Part shown: positions 12,252 through 22,036 of the stretch, piece by piece
Layout: every line of letters begins with the position of its first letter
Position numbering within the stretch: position 1 is the first letter of the stretch
NCBI RefSeq assembly: GCF_017798165.1
Contig: NZ_CP059068.1
Coordinates: 4,030,001-4,094,000 of the forward strand
Direction of reading: 5' to 3'
DNA from: Rhodoferax sp. AJA081-3
Lineage (GTDB): Bacteria; Pseudomonadota; Gammaproteobacteria; Burkholderiales; Burkholderiaceae_C
DNA length: 64,000 bases
Notes under the pieces: generated by a model
What the model was told of the DNA's origin: nothing
Database searches by the model: none
What the model saw: only the letters and a program-made list of their open reading frames with translations
Made by a program: the position numbers and the translations under genes

Positions 12252-12809
12252 ATGGAAGCATTCCACGGCACGACCATCATCAGCGTGCGCCGCAAGACTG
12301 CGCAGGGCTATTCTGTCGCCATTGGCGGTGACGGTCAGGTCACTCTGGGCAATATTGTTGTCAAGGGCACAGCGCGCAAGGTGCGCAAGCTGTACCACGG
12401 CAAGGTCTTGGCCGGTTTTGCCGGTGCAACGGCAGACGCGTTCACACTGTTCGAGCGATTTGAGGCCAAACTGGAGAAACACCAGGGCCATCTGGTGCGT
12501 GCCGCCATTGAGTTGACCAAGGATTGGCGCACCGACCGTGTCCTGCGTCGCCTGGAGGCCATGTTGGCGGTCGCCGATAAAGACGCGTCGCTGATCATTA
12601 CCGGCAACGGTGATGTGCTGGAGCCCGAAAACGGCATCGTCACCATAGGCTCCGGCGGGGCTTATGCCCAGGCGGCGGCCATGGCATTGCTGAATCACAC
12701 CGAGTTGTCGGCGACCGATATCGTCAAGCGTTCACTTGAAATTGCCGGTGAATTGTGCATTTACACGAACATGCAACACACGATCGAAACCCTGGGTGAC
12801 GGTCCTTAG
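12252..12809 (+). CDS. hslV: ATP-dependent protease HslVU, peptidase subunit
   Basis: A 185-residue proteasome-like threonine peptidase forming the double-hexamer core of HslVU. The N-terminus reads [14 protein letters not shown], so removal of six residues exposes the catalytic Thr7; this short pro-segment is usual in betaproteobacteria. Family motifs [44 protein letters not shown] are intact. It is followed after five bases by hslU, its unfoldase partner. Confidence 0.97.
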   Translation: MEAFHGTTIISVRRKTAQGYSVAIGGDGQVTLGNIVVKGTARKVRKLYHGKVLAGFAGATADAFTLFERFEAKLEKHQGHLVRAAIELTKDWRTDRVLRRLEAMLAVADKDASLIITGNGDVLEPENGIVTIGSGGAYAQAAAMALLNHTELSATDIVKRSLEIAGELCIYTNMQHTIETLGDGP

Positions 12810-12814
12810 CGCCC

Positions 12815-14140
12815 ATGACCCCCCAAGACATCGTTTCCGAACTCGACAAACACATCGTCGGCCAGTCCCAAGCCAAACGTGCGGTAGCCATTGCGCTGCG
12901 CAACCGCTGGCGGCGCCAGCAGGTGGCGGGTGATTTGCGTGGCGAAATCACGCCCAAAAACATTTTGATGATTGGCCCCACTGGCGTGGGCAAGACCGAA
13001 ATTGCCCGCCGTCTGGCGCGTCTGGCCGATGCTCCGTTCATCAAGGTAGAAGCCACCAAATTCACCGAGGTGGGTTATGTGGGCAAAGATGTGGACTCCA
13101 TCATCCGCGACCTGGCGGACATCGCCGTCAAACAAACACGCGAGGCCGAGAAGCGCAAGGTGCGTAGCCGCGCAGAAGATGCCGCCGAAGACCGCATCCT
13201 TGATATTCTGATCCCACCGGCGCGCAGTGACTTTGGTTTCTCGAACGCTGAAGACCAGCCGCAGAGTGCAGCACGCCAGGCCTTTCGCAAGAAGCTGCGT
13301 GAGGGCCAGCTGGCCGACCGCGAAATCGAGATCGATGTGGCCCAGCCCGCGCCACAACTCGAAGTGATGGGCCCGCCCGGTATGGAGGAAATGACCGAGC
13401 AGCTGCGCGGCATGTTTGGCCAGATGGGCCAGGCCAAACGCCAGACTCGCAAGCTCAAGATCAGCGAGGCCCATAAGCTGCTGGTGGATGAGGAAGCTGC
13501 CAAACTGGTCAACGAAGACGAGATCAAGGCCCAGGCGATCCACATGCTGGAGCAAAACGGCATTGTGTTCATCGACGAAATCGACAAGGTGACCTCGCGC
13601 AGCGAAGGCAGCGGCGCCGAGGTGTCACGCCAGGGTGTACAGCGCGATTTGTTGCCCTTGGTCGAAGGCACATCGGTCTCCACCAAATACGGTGTGGTCA
13701 AGACCGACCACATTCTGTTTGTGGCCTCGGGTGCCTTCCACCTGAGCAAACCCAGCGATTTGATTCCCGAGCTGCAGGGGCGGTTTCCGATCCGTGTGGA
13801 ATTGCAGTCGCTGTCGGTACAGGATTTCGAGGCGATACTGATGCAGACCCACGCCTCGCTGGTCAAGCAGTACCGGGCCTTGATGGCCACCGAAAATGTG
13901 ACATTGGACTTCACCGCGGAAGGTATTACCCGCCTGGCGCAAATTGCGTTTGACGTGAATGAACGCACCGAGAACATCGGCGCACGCCGCCTGGCCACCG
14001 TGATGGAGCGGTTGCTCGATGATGTCAGCTTCGATGCGGCGCAGTTGTCGGGACAGACCGTTTGCATCGATGCGGCCTATGTGAACATCCGATTGGGTGA
14101 GCTGAGCCAGGACGAAGACCTGTCGCGTTACATCTTGTGA
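12815..14140 (+). CDS. hslU: ATP-dependent protease HslVU, ATPase subunit
   Basis: A 441-residue AAA+ unfoldase that feeds substrates to HslV. Walker A is GPTGVGKTE at residues 54-62, followed by the EVGYVGKDV pore loop. An intermediate domain runs from about 110 to 240, Walker B is [10 protein letters not shown], then come sensor residues in [11 protein letters not shown] and the ENIGARRL segment of the C-terminal domain. It ends in SRYIL, the usual C-terminal tail that docks in HslV. About 285 bases separate it from mraZ, where transcription starts anew. Confidence 0.97.
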   Translation: MTPQDIVSELDKHIVGQSQAKRAVAIALRNRWRRQQVAGDLRGEITPKNILMIGPTGVGKTEIARRLARLADAPFIKVEATKFTEVGYVGKDVDSIIRDLADIAVKQTREAEKRKVRSRAEDAAEDRILDILIPPARSDFGFSNAEDQPQSAARQAFRKKLREGQLADREIEIDVAQPAPQLEVMGPPGMEEMTEQLRGMFGQMGQAKRQTRKLKISEAHKLLVDEEAAKLVNEDEIKAQAIHMLEQNGIVFIDEIDKVTSRSEGSGAEVSRQGVQRDLLPLVEGTSVSTKYGVVKTDHILFVASGAFHLSKPSDLIPELQGRFPIRVELQSLSVQDFEAILMQTHASLVKQYRALMATENVTLDFTAEGITRLAQIAFDVNERTENIGARRLATVMERLLDDVSFDAAQLSGQTVCIDAAYVNIRLGELSQDEDLSRYIL

Positions 14141-14318
14141 CACCTTGGGTGGCCATCAAAACGGCCGCCACCAAAAGACCAAGCGCTGCGCTGCTTCTCA
14201 AGCGTTACTTTCAGAGCCTGCGCTAAGTCCTTCATTTAGAACGATTTTTGCCATCCATTTGGCTTCGAAATCGCTTCTAAGTCCTTGATTTCATTGGAAA
14301 AAATTCTCGTTAGCCCTC

Positions 14319-14346
14319 TTGCGTGATTCACTTTTGCTGATACAGT
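14319..14346 (+). promoter_or_regulatory. Candidate sigma-70 promoter of the dcw cluster
   Basis: TTGCGT at 14319-14324, a 16-base spacer, and TACAGT at 14341-14346. The region before it (14226-14291) also holds a repeated AAGTCCTT(C/G)ATTT. The MraZ boxes begin on the -10 element, a place where bound MraZ would block RNA polymerase. Confidence 0.5.
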
Positions 14347-14380
14347 GCAAAAAAGTGCAATTAAGTGGTGAAAAGTGTCT
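14343..14380 (+). promoter_or_regulatory. MraZ operator: four GTG boxes spaced exactly 10 bp
   Basis: GTG occurs at 14345, 14355, 14365 and 14375, preceded by A-rich bases each time (CAGTG, AAAAGTG, TTAAGTG, AAAAGTG). MraZ is known to bind arrays of short G-containing boxes spaced by about one helical turn before its own gene and to repress the dcw cluster. The array lies 50-80 bases before the mraZ GTG start. Confidence 0.7.
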
Positions 14381-14426
14381 TAAAGAAGCGCTTTTTGCCT
14401 GTCCGTGCAAGAAAAGGTGGATTTTG

Positions 14427-14855
14427 GTGTTTCAAGGGGCTTCGTCTCTCAGTCTGGATGCAAAGGGTAGGCTCTCCGTGCCAACCCGGCACCGTGACGT
14501 CCTGAGTGCGACGGCGGCAGGCCAGCTGACCATCACCAAACACCCGCACGGCTGCCTGATGGTGTTTCCCCGCCCGGAGTGGGAAAAATTCGCGGCCCGC
14601 ATCGCCGCCTTGCCAATGGAAGCCCAATGGTGGAAGCGCATCTTCCTAGGCAATGCCATGGACGTGGAGATGGATGGCACGGGACGCGTGCTGGTCTCGC
14701 CTGAATTGCGTGAGGCCGCCGGCATTGCCAAAGACACCGTGCTGCTGGGCATGGGCACCCACTTTGAGCTGTGGGACAAGGCGACATATGACGCGCAGGA
14801 GGCCAAGGCCATGCAAGCTGCCATGCCAGATGTCTTCAAGGACTTTTCCTTCTAA
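14427..14855 (+). CDS. mraZ: Transcriptional regulator MraZ
   Basis: A 142-residue double SpoVT/AbrB-fold protein, first gene of the dcw cluster. The GTG at 14427 gives the usual N-terminus ([23 protein letters not shown]); a longer open frame from 14319 contains the promoter and operator and is not used. The two DNA-binding repeats carry DAKGRLSVP and [18 protein letters not shown]. MraZ forms a ring that represses its own promoter; the GTG-box array upstream fits. Confidence 0.95.
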   Translation: MFQGASSLSLDAKGRLSVPTRHRDVLSATAAGQLTITKHPHGCLMVFPRPEWEKFAARIAALPMEAQWWKRIFLGNAMDVEMDGTGRVLVSPELREAAGIAKDTVLLGMGTHFELWDKATYDAQEAKAMQAAMPDVFKDFSF

Positions 14856-14861
14856 GGCCGG

Positions 14862-15800
14862 GTGGTGGAAACTCCATGGAACCACGCCACCGTACTGTTG
14901 AACGAAGCCGTGGATGCCTTATTCAACAACACAACGGACCCGTCCGCCCCCGAGGCTGATGGCACCTATGTGGACGCCACCTTCGGGCGTGGCGGCCACT
15001 CCCGTTTGATCCTCTCGCGCCTCTCTCCTGTGGGGCGTTTGATCGCGTTTGACCGCGACCCCGAAGCGGTAGCCCAGGCCAATGCCATTGCGGACGAACG
15101 CTTCTCCATTCGGCACGAGGCGTTTTCGCATGTGGCCGAGCTGCCCGGTGCCAGCGTCGATGGAATTTTGATGGATTTGGGTGTGAGTTCACCCCAGATC
15201 GACAACCCGGTTCGCGGGTTCAGCTTCCGTTTCGACGGGCCGCTGGACATGCGTATGGACACCACGCGTGGGGAGAGTGTGGCGCAATGGCTGGAGACGG
15301 CTGAAACCAATCAAATCGCGGAGGTGATACGTGAATATGGTGAAGAACGGTTTGCTGGCCCCATTGCAAAGGCGATTGTTGCTCGCCGACAGGAACGGGG
15401 CCCAATTTCAACCACCACCGAGCTGGCCCAACTCGTGGCTGACACGGTCAAAACCCGCGAGCCGGGCAAGGACCCTGCAACGCGCACATTTCAGGCTTTT
15501 CGGATTTTCATCAACGCCGAGCTTGAGGAGCTGCAACAAGCGTTAGAGGCCTGCCTGCACATCCTGAAGCCCGGTGGCCGTCTGGCGGTCATCAGCTTTC
15601 ACTCGCTGGAAGACCGCATCGTCAAACAGTTCATCGCCAAACACGCCAAAGATGAGTACGACCGCCGTGCGCCGTTTGCCGCGCCCAAGGTCATGAAACT
15701 CAAAGCGCTGGACCGTATCAAGCCCAGCAAAGACGAGGTCAGTGGCAACCCCCGCTCGCGCAGCGCCATCATGCGCGTGGCGCAAAGGACGGCGGCGTGA
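14862..15800 (+). CDS. rsmH: 16S rRNA (cytosine1402-N4)-methyltransferase
   Basis: A 312-residue enzyme that methylates C1402 of 16S rRNA in the decoding centre. SAM motif [16 protein letters not shown] lies near residue 36; further motifs are [16 protein letters not shown], the DMRMD segment, and the C-terminal [18 protein letters not shown] at 14862 or the adjacent GTG at 14865 may start it; AAGGCCGGG before them is a weak ribosome site. The TGA overlaps the GTG of ftsL. Confidence 0.96.
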   Translation: MVETPWNHATVLLNEAVDALFNNTTDPSAPEADGTYVDATFGRGGHSRLILSRLSPVGRLIAFDRDPEAVAQANAIADERFSIRHEAFSHVAELPGASVDGILMDLGVSSPQIDNPVRGFSFRFDGPLDMRMDTTRGESVAQWLETAETNQIAEVIREYGEERFAGPIAKAIVARRQERGPISTTTELAQLVADTVKTREPGKDPATRTFQAFRIFINAELEELQQALEACLHILKPGGRLAVISFHSLEDRIVKQFIAKHAKDEYDRRAPFAAPKVMKLKALDRIKPSKDEVSGNPRSRSAIMRVAQRTAA

Positions 15801-16129
15801 TCAGGCTTAATTTGGTCCTGCTGTTGGCTGTGCTTGCAAGCGCCATTTATCTGGTCAGTGTGCAGTACGACTCGCGCCGCCTGTTCACCGAGCTGGACCG
15901 GGCCAAAACCGAAGCGCACCGCCTGGAGCTGGAAAATGAACGCCTGCAGGTGGAAAAACGTGCACACACCACCCCGGCACGGGTGGAGAAACTGGCACGC
16001 GAAAAATTGCAGATGAGCCAGGCCAAGCCCGGTATCACCACCTATGTGACCTACGCCGAGGCGCCGCCCGCCGCGGGCCAGACGCCGCTGCCTAGCTCTG
16101 CCGCCACCGTTAGCGGGGTGGTGCGGTGA
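15797..16129 (+). CDS. ftsL: Cell division protein FtsL
   Basis: A 110-residue bitopic membrane protein. A membrane helix at about 4-22 ([19 protein letters not shown]) is followed by a leucine-zipper-like coiled coil with [12 protein letters not shown], matching FtsL, which forms FtsQLB in the periplasm and activates FtsWI. The C-terminus is P/A/T-rich and variable. It starts at a GTG overlapping the rsmH stop and ends overlapping the ftsI start, so it is translationally coupled on both sides. Confidence 0.92.
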   Translation: MIRLNLVLLLAVLASAIYLVSVQYDSRRLFTELDRAKTEAHRLELENERLQVEKRAHTTPARVEKLAREKLQMSQAKPGITTYVTYAEAPPAAGQTPLPSSAATVSGVVR

Positions 16130-17868
16130 GGCGCGGTGTGCAATACACCTCTAGCCCCTTGCTGGCCAGCCGCACGCCGGTGTGGCGCAGCAAGCTGGTC
16201 GTGGGCGCCATTGCACTGGCATTCTGCGGCTTGGCTGCACGTGCCGCCTACATCCAGGTGGTGGCGAATGATTTCTTCCAGCGCCAGGGTGAAGTGCGCT
16301 TTGCCCGCACGCTGGATTTGCCGGCCAACCGCGGCCGTATCCTGGACCGCAATGGGCTGATACTGGCATCCAGCGTGCCGTCCCCCAGCATCTGGGCCAT
16401 CCCCGAAGATGTGGAGATTGACAAGGCCAAGCTGCAAAAACTGGCCAAGCTGCTGGAGATGCCGGTGGCCGATCTGGCCAAGAAGTTTGAGGATGAAGAC
16501 AAAAGCTTCGTCTGGGTCAAGCGCCAGGTCGACGAGTCTGTGGCCAAACAGATCACCGCGCTCAACATCAAGGGCATCTACCAGCGCAAGGAATACAAGC
16601 GCCAATACCCCGAGGGTGAGTCGGCCGTGCACGTGGTTGGCTTTACCAATGTGGAAGACAAAGGGCAGGAGGGTGTGGAGCTCACCTTCAACCAAGAGCT
16701 GGCCGGGCGCAATGGATCGCGCCGCGTCATCAAGGACCGGCTCGGCCAAGTGATTGAAGACGTGGGCAACCAGATCCCCCCGGTGGATGGCAAGGATCTG
16801 CAACTCAGCATCGACAGTAAGGTGCAGTTCTTCGCCTACCAGAAGCTGCGCGAGGCCGTGATGGAGCACAAGGCCAAGGCCGGTAGTGTGGTCGTGTTGG
16901 ACACCACCACCGGCGAGGTGCTGGCCCTGGCCAACTACCCCAGCTACAGCCCGGACAAACGCCGCAACCTGACCGGTGAACAACTGCGCAACCGCGCATT
17001 GACCGACACCTTTGAGCCGGGCTCGGTGATGAAACCCTTCACCGTGGGCCTGGGGCTGGAGACCGGGCGCGTGACGCCGCTGTCCATGATAGACACCGCT
17101 CCTGGGCGTATCACCATCACTGGCTCCACGATCACCGACTCTCACCCCAACGGCATGTTGACGGTGGAAGGGGTGATACAAAAATCCAGCAACGTGGGTA
17201 CCACCAAGATTGCGATGCAAATGCAGCCCCGCGAAATGTGGGACTTGTTCACGCAGGCTGGCTTTGGGCAAAAACCTCAAATCAGTTTCCCTGGTGCGGT
17301 GTCGGGTCGCCTGCGCCCCTACAAGACCTGGCGGCCCATTGAGCAGGCCACCATGTCGTACGGCTACGGCCTGTCGGCATCCTTGTTCCAGATGGCACGG
17401 TCGTATACCGTGTTTTCGCACGACGGACAAATCATCCCTGCAACCCTGATCAAGAGCTCCACCCCCGCCGTGGGTGTGCAGGTGTTGTCTGCCCGCACCG
17501 CAGGCCAGGTGCGCAAGATGCTGCAAATGGCGGCAGGGCCTGGCGGCACGGGGCAAAAGGCGCAAACCATTGGTTACTCCGTGGGCGGCAAGTCTGGCAC
17601 CGCCTACAAACAAATCGGCAAGGGTTATGGCACGGACAAAAACCGCAAGTACCGCGGCTGGTTTGTGGGCATGGCGCCCATCGACAACCCACGCATTGTG
17701 GTGGCCGTGATGATTGACGAGCCCACCAATGGCAAATACTACGGAGGCGATGTCGCCGCCCCCGTGTTTGCCGAAACCGTGCAACAGTCCTTGCGTATCC
17801 TGGGCGTACAACCCGACCTGGCGGTGAAGCCGCAGATCGTGGCACAGGCGGCGGAGGAGAGCCTGTGA
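16126..17868 (+). CDS. ftsI: Peptidoglycan D,D-transpeptidase FtsI (PBP3)
   Basis: A 580-residue class B penicillin-binding protein of the divisome. N-terminal anchor helix at about 24-44, a PBP dimerisation domain with the RGRILDRNG signature at about 69-77, then the transpeptidase with active-site Ser300 in PGSVMKPF, the second motif SSN at 354-356, and KSGT at 489-492. All catalytic motifs are intact. It starts at a GTG overlapping the ftsL stop; its TGA shares a base with the murE ATG. It crosslinks septal peptidoglycan made by FtsW. Confidence 0.97.
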   Translation: MRRGVQYTSSPLLASRTPVWRSKLVVGAIALAFCGLAARAAYIQVVANDFFQRQGEVRFARTLDLPANRGRILDRNGLILASSVPSPSIWAIPEDVEIDKAKLQKLAKLLEMPVADLAKKFEDEDKSFVWVKRQVDESVAKQITALNIKGIYQRKEYKRQYPEGESAVHVVGFTNVEDKGQEGVELTFNQELAGRNGSRRVIKDRLGQVIEDVGNQIPPVDGKDLQLSIDSKVQFFAYQKLREAVMEHKAKAGSVVVLDTTTGEVLALANYPSYSPDKRRNLTGEQLRNRALTDTFEPGSVMKPFTVGLGLETGRVTPLSMIDTAPGRITITGSTITDSHPNGMLTVEGVIQKSSNVGTTKIAMQMQPREMWDLFTQAGFGQKPQISFPGAVSGRLRPYKTWRPIEQATMSYGYGLSASLFQMARSYTVFSHDGQIIPATLIKSSTPAVGVQVLSARTAGQVRKMLQMAAGPGGTGQKAQTIGYSVGGKSGTAYKQIGKGYGTDKNRKYRGWFVGMAPIDNPRIVVAVMIDEPTNGKYYGGDVAAPVFAETVQQSLRILGVQPDLAVKPQIVAQAAEESL

Positions 17869-19406
17869 TGCACGTGTTGCACACCCCCTCCCAGGCTGCG
17901 CAGTGGTTGCGCCAGCGTGTTACGGGCACACTGCAATCCGACAGCCGCAAGCTGCAAGCGGGTGACGGTTTTATTGCCTGGCCAGGTGCTGCCGTGGATG
18001 CGCGCCAGTTTGTGAGTGATGCGCTGAAAACCGGCGCCACGGCCTGCCTGGTAGAGCAGGCCGATGTAGCCCGTTGGGGGCTGGATGGTGAACGTGTCGC
18101 CTGTTACCAGGGCCTGAAGGCGGACACCGGCGTGATTGCTGCCGAGTTTTTTGGTGCACCGTCCGAGGCGCTGCAGGTGGTGGCTGTCACCGGAACCAAT
18201 GGCAAGACATCGACCGCCTGGTGGCTGGCACAGGCCCTCTCGGCGCTGCCGGACGGCATGGCGCTGCCCTGCGGCATGGTTGGCACACTGGGCGTGGGGC
18301 GCCCGCCGGCCAGCGGTGCAGCACCCGCCGCGTCCGCCGGTCGGTCGGTCACGTCCACCGGTCTGACCACCCCTGATCCGGTGCTACTGCAGCGTACCTT
18401 GCGCCAGTTCAACGCCGAAGGCCTCAAGGCCTGCGCCATGGAGGCCTCATCCATTGGGATAGAAGAACACCGCCTCGACGGCACGCAGATTCGGGTTGCG
18501 GTGTTCACCAATTTCACCCAGGACCATCTCGATTACCACGGCAGCATGGAGGCCTATTGGCAGTCCAAACGCCGTCTGTTTGCGTGGCCCGGCCTTGCCG
18601 CTGCGGTGGTGAATGTGGATGATGCCCAGGGCCAGGCGCTGGCCGATTCCTTGCGTGCATCGGTAGTGGATGTCTGGACCGTCTCCAGCCAATGTGGTGC
18701 GCGTTTGCAGGCGCGTGCCGTTGCCTACAGCGGTCTGGGGCTGAGCTTTGATGTGGTGGAGGGTGCGTCGTCCCACCGGCTGCAGACCCGCACGATTGGC
18801 AGCTACAACGTGTCCAACCTCTTGGGTGTGCTGGGTGCCATGCGTGCGCTGGGTATTCCCTTGCAGGATGCCGTCCATGCCTGCAGCACCTTGCACCCGG
18901 TGCCTGGCCGCATGGAGTGTATGGGAGGTGTGGATGCGCCACTTGTGGCCGTGGACTACGCCCACACGCCGGACGCCCTGAGCCAAGCCCTGGCCGCACT
19001 GCGGCCGCTGGCGCAGCAGCGCGGTGGCCGCCTGTGGTGTGTGTTTGGTTGCGGCGGAGACCGCGATGCGAGCAAGCGGCCCTTGATGGGCGCCATTGCC
19101 TCACAAAAGGCCGACCAGGTGGTGGTCACCAGTGACAACCCGCGTGGCGAAAAGCCAGAGACCATCATTGCCCATATTTTGCTGGGTCTGGCGCAGAGCA
19201 AGTCGGTCGATGTGCAGGCAGACAGGGCCCTGGCCATTGCCGAGGCCATCACACGGGCGGCGCCACAAGACGTGGTGCTGCTGGCCGGCAAGGGCCACGA
19301 AGAGACCCAGGAAATTGGGGGTACCAAGCACCCGTTTTCCGACAGCGACCATGCACAGCGCGCCTTGCACAGCCGCCAAACCCCCACTGCGGAGACACGC
19401 GCATGA
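17868..19406 (+). CDS. murE: UDP-MurNAc-L-Ala-D-Glu:meso-diaminopimelate ligase
   Basis: A 512-residue Mur ligase adding the third stem residue in the cytoplasm. The ATP loop VTGTNGKTS lies at about 108-115, with the STGLTTPD uridine/sugar region, the VFTNFTQDHLDYHG domain junction, and the DNPR motif in TSDNPRGEKPE that selects meso-diaminopimelate over lysine. The ATG at 17868 is preferred over the GTG one codon earlier. The stop overlaps the murF ATG. Confidence 0.96.
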   Translation: MHVLHTPSQAAQWLRQRVTGTLQSDSRKLQAGDGFIAWPGAAVDARQFVSDALKTGATACLVEQADVARWGLDGERVACYQGLKADTGVIAAEFFGAPSEALQVVAVTGTNGKTSTAWWLAQALSALPDGMALPCGMVGTLGVGRPPASGAAPAASAGRSVTSTGLTTPDPVLLQRTLRQFNAEGLKACAMEASSIGIEEHRLDGTQIRVAVFTNFTQDHLDYHGSMEAYWQSKRRLFAWPGLAAAVVNVDDAQGQALADSLRASVVDVWTVSSQCGARLQARAVAYSGLGLSFDVVEGASSHRLQTRTIGSYNVSNLLGVLGAMRALGIPLQDAVHACSTLHPVPGRMECMGGVDAPLVAVDYAHTPDALSQALAALRPLAQQRGGRLWCVFGCGGDRDASKRPLMGAIASQKADQVVVTSDNPRGEKPETIIAHILLGLAQSKSVDVQADRALAIAEAITRAAPQDVVLLAGKGHEETQEIGGTKHPFSDSDHAQRALHSRQTPTAETRA

Positions 19407-20833
19407 GCCAGATGATGACTATTGCCCAGGCCGCCCAGTGGCTCACCGGTTCACACCTGTTGGGGGATGGCGCTGCCGTGGTACAGCGGGTGCATACCGA
19501 CACCCGCAGTGTTGAGCCCGGCGACCTGTTTGTAGCCCTCAAGGGCGAGCGGTATGACGCCAACGCCTTCCTGGCAGAGGCCGCGCAGCGCGGTGCAGTG
19601 GCTGCCATCTGCCACCCGGATGCAGACCGCAGTGGCGTGGGCAACATGGCCTGCATCACGGTGGCGGACACCCGGCTGGCGCTGGGCGCCTTGGCCAAGG
19701 CTTGGCGCGCACAGTTTCATATACCGGTGATTGCAGTGACCGGCAGCAACGGCAAAACCACGGTGACCCAGATGCTGGCCTCCATCCTGGCAGCCCACCG
19801 TCCCAACGACGGCGCGCTGGCCACACGCGGCAACCTCAACAATGACATCGGCGTACCGCTGACCCTGTTGCGCCTGCGCCCGCAGCACCAGATCGCCGTG
19901 CTGGAGCTGGGCATGAACCACCCCGGCGAAATCGCCACCCTGGCGGCCATGGTGCAACCCACCGTGGCCGTGGTGAACAACGCGCAGCGCGAACACATGG
20001 AGTTCATGCACACCGTGCGGGCCGTGGCGCTGGAGAATGGCTCGGTCATCACAGCCGTGGGTGCGCAGGGCGCGGTGGTGTTCCCCAGTGACGACGAGTT
20101 CACCCCCCTTTGGCAAACCCTGTCAGGCCACCGGCGCACCGCCACCTTTTCACTGGACGGCGTGGATGGGCCGGGTGCTCTGGTGTGTGTGCAGGCGCGA
20201 TGGGCAGACGGTGCCTGGCACGTCCATGCCCGCGGGCTGGGGCAAGATTTGCACTACCGGCTGGCCATCGCCGGACGGCACAACGTCAAGAATTCACTGG
20301 CCGCCGCCGCCGCGGCCTTGTCCGCTGGGGTATCTGTATCTACCGTGGTGGCCGGGTTGCAGGCTTTTGAGCCGGTCAAGGGCCGCTCCAAGGTCTTGCG
20401 CCTGGCCGTGCAGGGGCGCAGCGTGACGCTGGTGGACGATACCTACAACGCCAACCCAGACTCCGTGCGCGCCGCCATTGATGTGTTGGCTGATCTGCCG
20501 GGCCCCCATCTGCTGGTGCTGGGCGATATGGGCGAGGTCGGCCACCAGGGCGCGGCTTTCCATGCCGAGGCCGGACGGTATGCCAAGGCCAAAGGTATTG
20601 AGACGCTGCTGACGCTCGGCGAGTTGGCCCAGGTGGCCGCGAACGCCTTTGAGGGCGCGCAGCATTTTGGTTCGGCAGAACACCTGATCGATGCGCTGCT
20701 GCACACCTTGCCCCACCAGCACAGCGTGCTGGTCAAAGGCTCGCGCTTCATGCGCATGGAGCGGGTGGTGCAGGCCATGGAGCCCATGGTCATCAAAACG
20801 GCCCCACCGCAGGAGCATCCCCATGCACCGTGA
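19403..20833 (+). CDS. murF: UDP-MurNAc-tripeptide:D-alanyl-D-alanine ligase
   Basis: A 476-residue Mur ligase that adds D-Ala-D-Ala made by Ddl of the same cluster. The ATP loop VTGSNGKTTVTQML, the LELGMNHPGEIA region, and the C-terminal DDTYNANPDS motif are intact. The start overlaps the murE stop; mraY follows after 24 bases. Confidence 0.96.
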   Translation: MSQMMTIAQAAQWLTGSHLLGDGAAVVQRVHTDTRSVEPGDLFVALKGERYDANAFLAEAAQRGAVAAICHPDADRSGVGNMACITVADTRLALGALAKAWRAQFHIPVIAVTGSNGKTTVTQMLASILAAHRPNDGALATRGNLNNDIGVPLTLLRLRPQHQIAVLELGMNHPGEIATLAAMVQPTVAVVNNAQREHMEFMHTVRAVALENGSVITAVGAQGAVVFPSDDEFTPLWQTLSGHRRTATFSLDGVDGPGALVCVQARWADGAWHVHARGLGQDLHYRLAIAGRHNVKNSLAAAAAALSAGVSVSTVVAGLQAFEPVKGRSKVLRLAVQGRSVTLVDDTYNANPDSVRAAIDVLADLPGPHLLVLGDMGEVGHQGAAFHAEAGRYAKAKGIETLLTLGELAQVAANAFEGAQHFGSAEHLIDALLHTLPHQHSVLVKGSRFMRMERVVQAMEPMVIKTAPPQEHPHAP

Positions 20834-20857
20834 TTATTCGTTCGGAGCGTCCCTACT

Positions 20858-22036
20858 ATGTTGTTAAGCCTGGCCCAATGGTTGCAAGCCCTGTCGCCGG
20901 AGTTTGGCTACTTCCGGGTGTTCCAGTACCTGACCTTTCGGGCGGTGATGGCTGCCGTCACCGCACTGCTGATAGGCCTGGCTGCTGGCCCCTACGTCAT
21001 CAGCCGTTTGCGGGCGCTGAAGATCGGCCAACCCATCCGCGGTTACGGCATGGAGACCCACTTGCAAAAGAGTGGCACCCCAACCATGGGCGGCGTGCTG
21101 ATCCTGTTGTGTATTGCCATTTCGACCCTGCTGTGGGTGGACCTGAGCAACCGTTTTGTATGGATCGTGCTGTTGGTGACGTTGGGCTTTGGCGCCATTG
21201 GCTGGGTGGACGACTGGCGCAAGGTGGTGCGCAAAGACCCCGAAGGCATGCCTTCGGGCGAAAAGTATTTCTGGCAGTCCATGATCGGCCTGCTGGCCGC
21301 CCTGTACCTGGTGTTCAGCATCTCCGAAAACTCCAACCTGCGGGTATTGGAGTTGTTCTTCAACTGGGTGGCGTCCGGCTTTGATGTGGACCTGCCGCCC
21401 AAGGCCGGGCTGTTGCTGCCCTTCATCAAGGAGGTCAGCTACCCCTTGGGCGTGCTGGGCTTTGTGGTGCTGACTTATCTGGTCATCGTGGGCTCCAGCA
21501 ATGCGGTCAACCTGACCGATGGGCTGGATGGCCTGGCCATCATGCCGGTGGTGATGGTGGGCTCTGCACTGGGTGTGTTTGCCTACGTGACGGGTAGCGC
21601 GGTGTATTCCAAATACCTGTTCTTTCCGCACATTCCCGGCTCGGGCGAACTGCTGGTCTTCTGTGCGGCTATGGCCGGTGCCGGTCTGGCCTTTCTGTGG
21701 TTCAACACCCACCCGGCCCAGGTTTTTATGGGTGACGTGGGTGCGCTGGCCCTTGGCGCAGCGCTGGGCACCATTGCCGTCATCGTGCGCCAGGAGATTG
21801 TGCTGGCCATCATGGGTGGCATCTTTGTCGTCGAAGCCCTGTCGGTGATGCTGCAGGTCAGCTATTTCAAGTACACCAAGAAGCGCTTTGGTGAAGGCCG
21901 CCGCCTGCTGAAGATGGCGCCGCTGCACCACCACTTCGAGAAAAACGGCTGGAAAGAAACCCAAGTCGTCGTCCGCTTCTGGATCATCACCATGCTGCTG
22001 TGCCTGGTCGGCCTGTCCACCCTCAAACTGCGATGA
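20858..22036 (+). CDS. mraY: Phospho-MurNAc-pentapeptide transferase
   Basis: A 392-residue polytopic enzyme with about ten membrane helices that moves phospho-MurNAc-pentapeptide onto undecaprenyl phosphate, giving lipid I. Seen are the cytoplasmic Asp motif [14 protein letters not shown], the [11 protein letters not shown] and [12 protein letters not shown] motifs, and the [12 protein letters not shown]is triplet. The length is slightly over the E. coli 360. The TGA overlaps the murD ATG. Confidence 0.97.
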   Translation: MLLSLAQWLQALSPEFGYFRVFQYLTFRAVMAAVTALLIGLAAGPYVISRLRALKIGQPIRGYGMETHLQKSGTPTMGGVLILLCIAISTLLWVDLSNRFVWIVLLVTLGFGAIGWVDDWRKVVRKDPEGMPSGEKYFWQSMIGLLAALYLVFSISENSNLRVLELFFNWVASGFDVDLPPKAGLLLPFIKEVSYPLGVLGFVVLTYLVIVGSSNAVNLTDGLDGLAIMPVVMVGSALGVFAYVTGSAVYSKYLFFPHIPGSGELLVFCAAMAGAGLAFLWFNTHPAQVFMGDVGALALGAALGTIAVIVRQEIVLAIMGGIFVVEALSVMLQVSYFKYTKKRFGEGRRLLKMAPLHHHFEKNGWKETQVVVRFWIITMLLCLVGLSTLKLR

